From contig JAKPQU010000574.1 of the NCBI GenBank assembly GCA_029555925.1, forward strand, positions 1 to 6,980: a stretch of DNA of 6,980 nucleotides, in the 5' to 3' direction. Position 1 is the stretch's first letter. The number at the start of each line of letters is the position of its first letter. The DNA is from Bacillota bacterium (GTDB lineage Bacteria > Eremiobacterota > SpSt-956 > JAKJGF01). The notes under the pieces were generated by a model. That model saw only the letters and a list, made by a program, of their open reading frames with translations, had not been told where the DNA came from and did not search any database. Of the stretch, positions 5,187 to 6,980 are shown piece by piece. The translations under genes and the position numbers were made by a program.

Positions 5187-6614
5187 ATGATTAATACAGG
5201 TAGTGATCCAAATCAATTTTTAATAGCCAATCCTCAGGTGTCTTCACGTAAAAATATTACTCAAATACATAAAACTGCAGAAAAACCGGGTATAAGTACC
5301 GGTGAAGCCTTGAATAAAAATTTAAAAGCAGTAACGGATTTTTATAGAGAAACCGGTGAATTTACCTCTGTAGATGAAGGAAAAGAAGCTGCAAAAAAAT
5401 CAGGTGAAAATCTGTCACAGACGATGATTTCCAGTGTAAGGCAGGAAAAAGAAGCAAAGACGGAAGATAAGAAAAAGAAAGAAGCTGCAGGAATAAAAAA
5501 AGAGGAAAAAGCAGAGAAGGAAAGAGAAGTAGAAAAGAAGGAAAATACTGAAGAGCTTCAAGGAAATGAACATATAGAACAGGGGGAACCGAAAGAAAAT
5601 ACAGAGAAATCGGAAGCGAAAGAAAATATAGAAAAACCTGAACCGAAAGCCAATATAGAACAATGTGAACCGAAAGAAAAGATAGAGCAACCGGAAGGGA
5701 AAGCAAATATAGAACAGGCGGAAGTGAAAGAAAAGACAGAAGAACCGGAAGTGAAAGAATATAAGGAAACAGAAGAAAAACATGAAGGTCATGGAGAAAG
5801 CCATGAAAAAGGACATAAACACCATGAACCTCTGTGGGTTGAAGGTTCGGATGTATCTCACCTGGGAGCAGTTGCTCTTAATAACATAGCTAAAACTGCC
5901 AGCCACGGAGCAAATGCCGTGCTTCATGGAGGAGAAGCAACATCTCATGCGGTAGAATCGGCCACTCATGGAGCCGAAGTGCTTCACGGAGCAAGCCAGG
6001 GTACTTCTGCCCTTTATGGAGTTACTGCCGCTGCAGCAGGTATAGGCGCAGTGGGACTTATAGCAAACAGTGTGAGAGAATTTAAAGAAGGTAACAAGGT
6101 GGCAGGAACCTCTTCTTTAGTGGGCGGTCTGGGCAGTGCAGGTGAAGCAGTGGCAGGAACGCTTCATGCCACACATGCTTTCGGTGCAACAGGAGCAGCC
6201 ATAGCAGGAGTTGCTTCTACGGCAGCAGGAGTTCTCGGTGGTGTTCACGGTGCCATTGAAATAGGCAGAGGTGCAAAAGAAATTTATGATGGCATAAAAG
6301 AACATGATAAAGATAAGATTGTAAGCGGAGCTCTTCAGGTAGGAGTCGGAGGCGCTCTAATTGGAGCAGTAGTGACAGGTGGCGTATTGCCTGCTGTCGC
6401 GGCAGTGGTAATGGTGGGAGCAAAAATAGCTTATAATAACAAAGAAAAAATAGCCGAACTCGGACAAAAAGCCAAAGAAACTGCTTCTAAAATCGGCAAT
6501 AAGATAGGTGAAAGTGCCGGCAAAGTGGGAGACACAATTAAAGAGACATGGAACAATGTATTTCATAGGAAAAAAGAGCAAATAAAGGAAGATAATACTG
6601 ACAATAATGTCTGA
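5187..6614 (+). CDS. Large paralog with Glu/Lys 9-residue repeats, His-rich segment and Gly/Ala-rich module
   Basis: A 475-residue protein; function not recognised. Regions: polar N-tail (1-85), highly charged Glu/Lys stretch (86-129), seven tandem 9-residue repeats of type IEQxEPKEN (130-192), His-rich linker (His199, 202, 206, 210, 212, 213), then the module shared with the two upstream proteins. The module begins at EPLWVEGSDVSHLG (214-227), which aligns with QPWWGEFADFCHVQ of paralog 2. A helix with His at 240, 247, 254, 261 and 267 follows. Four Gly/Ala-rich hydrophobic segments come next (about 276-296, 308-328, 333-358, 380-413), with loops VREFKEGNKVAG (296-307, seven residues shorter than in the paralogs) and AKEIYDGIKEHDKDKIVSG (363-381). 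The tail AKIAYNNKEKIAELGQKAKE (412-431) continues into a longer basic amphipathic end. GGGAGGT (5173-5179) precedes the ATG at 5187, 27 bases after the previous stop. It is the last gene of the operon. Confidence 0.85.
   Translation: MINTGSDPNQFLIANPQVSSRKNITQIHKTAEKPGISTGEALNKNLKAVTDFYRETGEFTSVDEGKEAAKKSGENLSQTMISSVRQEKEAKTEDKKKKEAAGIKKEEKAEKEREVEKKENTEELQGNEHIEQGEPKENTEKSEAKENIEKPEPKANIEQCEPKEKIEQPEGKANIEQAEVKEKTEEPEVKEYKETEEKHEGHGESHEKGHKHHEPLWVEGSDVSHLGAVALNNIAKTASHGANAVLHGGEATSHAVESATHGAEVLHGASQGTSALYGVTAAAAGIGAVGLIANSVREFKEGNKVAGTSSLVGGLGSAGEAVAGTLHATHAFGATGAAIAGVASTAAGVLGGVHGAIEIGRGAKEIYDGIKEHDKDKIVSGALQVGVGGALIGAVVTGGVLPAVAAVVMVGAKIAYNNKEKIAELGQKAKETASKIGNKIGESAGKVGDTIKETWNNVFHRKKEQIKEDNTDNNV
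5574..5762 (+). repeat. Seven in-frame 27-bp repeats (9-residue units)
   Basis: The units encode IEQGEPKEN, TEKSEAKEN, IEKPEPKAN, IEQCEPKEK, IEQPEGKAN, IEQAEVKEK and TEEPEVKEY with no gaps (residues 130-192). Consensus is I/T-E-Q/K-x-E-P/V-K-E/A-N/K. The DNA copies have diverged, often at codon positions that change residues, so the array is not a fresh expansion. Such a repeat is likely an extended, charged spacer or stalk. Confidence 0.9.
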
Positions 6615-6638
6615 TAAGGTTACCATATAGTTTTTATG

Positions 6639-6675
6639 AAAAATACCTCTTTCACGTGGAAAGAGGCATTTTTTT
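6639..6675 (+). terminator. Intrinsic terminator of the three-gene operon
   Basis: CCTCTTTC (6646-6653) pairs with GAAAGAGG (6659-6666) across ACGTG. After one A-C mismatch, the flanking AAAAAT and ATTTTT extend the stem and provide the T-tract (6669-6675). It lies 25 bases after the last stop of the operon. Confidence 0.88.
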
Positions 6676-6693
6676 ATGTTTATATGTTTTTAC

Positions 6694-6714
6694 TCACTTT
6701 TCACTCTTCACGCT
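6694..6714. repeat. Heptamer array D
   Basis: Three exact 7-bp units: TCACTTT (6694-6700), TCACTCT (6701-6707), TCACGCT (6708-6714). Read on the - strand they encode the last residues (SVKSEK) and the TGA stop of the decayed hydrolase frame. This parallels array B, which supplies the stop of the 426-residue protein. Confidence 0.7.
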
Positions 6715-6927
6715 TTTAAATTCATCTATGACCCACTTTACCGCTTCATCATATACTGCTTCCGGCGCCATTGTATGGCCTCCTGAAAATTCTATTCATT
6801 TTATTTTCCATCCAATACCAAATTGCTTTAATTAAACTTAATAATTTGAATAATAGGTAAATACTGTCTGCCTGCCTGATGCTCCTCCGAAAAAAATCTA
6901 AACTGGAACGTTTATAACAGTTACAGC
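6694..6927 (-). pseudogene. Decayed 3' end of an alpha/beta hydrolase gene
   Basis: On the - strand one frame ends with 33 open codons (6795-6697) reading IEFSGGHTMAPEAVYDEAVKW... and a TGA at 6694. GGHTMAPE resembles the region around the catalytic His of esterase-type alpha/beta hydrolases (GGH near the C-terminus, followed by a helix with a Trp). Upstream in the same frame come FGIGWKIK, then IFFGGASGRQTVFTYYSNY and TVINVPV, which read like the preceding strand and acid-residue region of such an enzyme. Stops interrupt at 6796-6798 (TGA), 6832-6834 (TAA), 6838-6840 (TAA), 6898-6900 (TAG) and 6928-6930 (TAA). Several could come from single changes in Trp, Leu, Glu or Gln codons. I saw no frameshift between the recognisable pieces. 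No nucleophile Ser motif is visible, and further homology toward the window edge is unclear. Family assignment is moderate. Confidence 0.55.
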
Positions 6928-6980
6928 TTATATCATGCTACTTTACATTATAATTCAATAAAATATACCTGTGCTGCCGT
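6928..6980. other. Unassigned right edge
   Basis: This is AT-rich sequence with no open frame of note. It may be a more eroded part of the hydrolase pseudogene on the - strand, but I cannot show recognisable residues here. Confidence 0.3.

Noticed and set aside
5415..5987. 190-codon - strand open frame rich in Phe and Leu
   Set aside because: It is the antisense of the Glu/Lys-rich (GAA/AAA) repeat region. TTC/TTT codons keep it open by composition alone, and no start signal is visible.

Overview
The window is AT-rich bacterial DNA with strong Shine-Dalgarno sites (AAAGGAG or GGAGG types) before most genes and compact intrinsic terminators. Three products carry Sec-type signal peptides. One of them is an exported Fe/Mn superoxide dismutase, which fits a cell with an outer membrane and periplasm. 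I cannot assign a phylum. The loose intergenic spacing and heptamer repeats look like an environmental or metagenome-derived lineage, but that is inference.

Layout: positions 1-363 are non-coding, with a CTCTCCC hairpin repeat, an inverted pair of heptamer arrays and the leader of the SOD gene. An exported Fe/Mn SOD (364-1032, +) converges on an exported DUF3298/RsiV-like protein (1101-1886, -), with a 14-bp perfect-stem terminator between them that can serve both strands. Upstream of the DUF3298 gene on the same strand is an unrecognised exported 426-residue protein (2073-3353, -). A divergent intergenic region (3354-3597) holds heptamer arrays and a clear extended -10 promoter.

The most distinctive part is a three-gene + strand operon (3598-6614) with that promoter in front and an intrinsic terminator behind. 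Its products are 260, 260 and 475 residues, lack signal peptides, and share one module: a Trp-containing segment, two copies of 'Gly/Ala-rich helix - charged loop - Gly/Ala-rich helix', and a basic amphipathic tail. The first two genes overlap by ATGA. The third adds a Glu/Lys-rich region with seven tandem 9-residue repeats and a His-rich segment with histidines spaced seven apart. I do not recognise the family. A membrane-inserting or oligomerising protein set is the best inference.

After the operon terminator, the - strand holds the decayed 3' end of an alpha/beta hydrolase gene (about 6694-6927): five in-frame stops but one conserved frame. A family of 7-bp repeats (TCACGAC, TCACTTT, TTACGCR and their complements) occurs in most of the intergenic gaps, and in two places supplies the stop codon of the adjacent - strand coding sequence.
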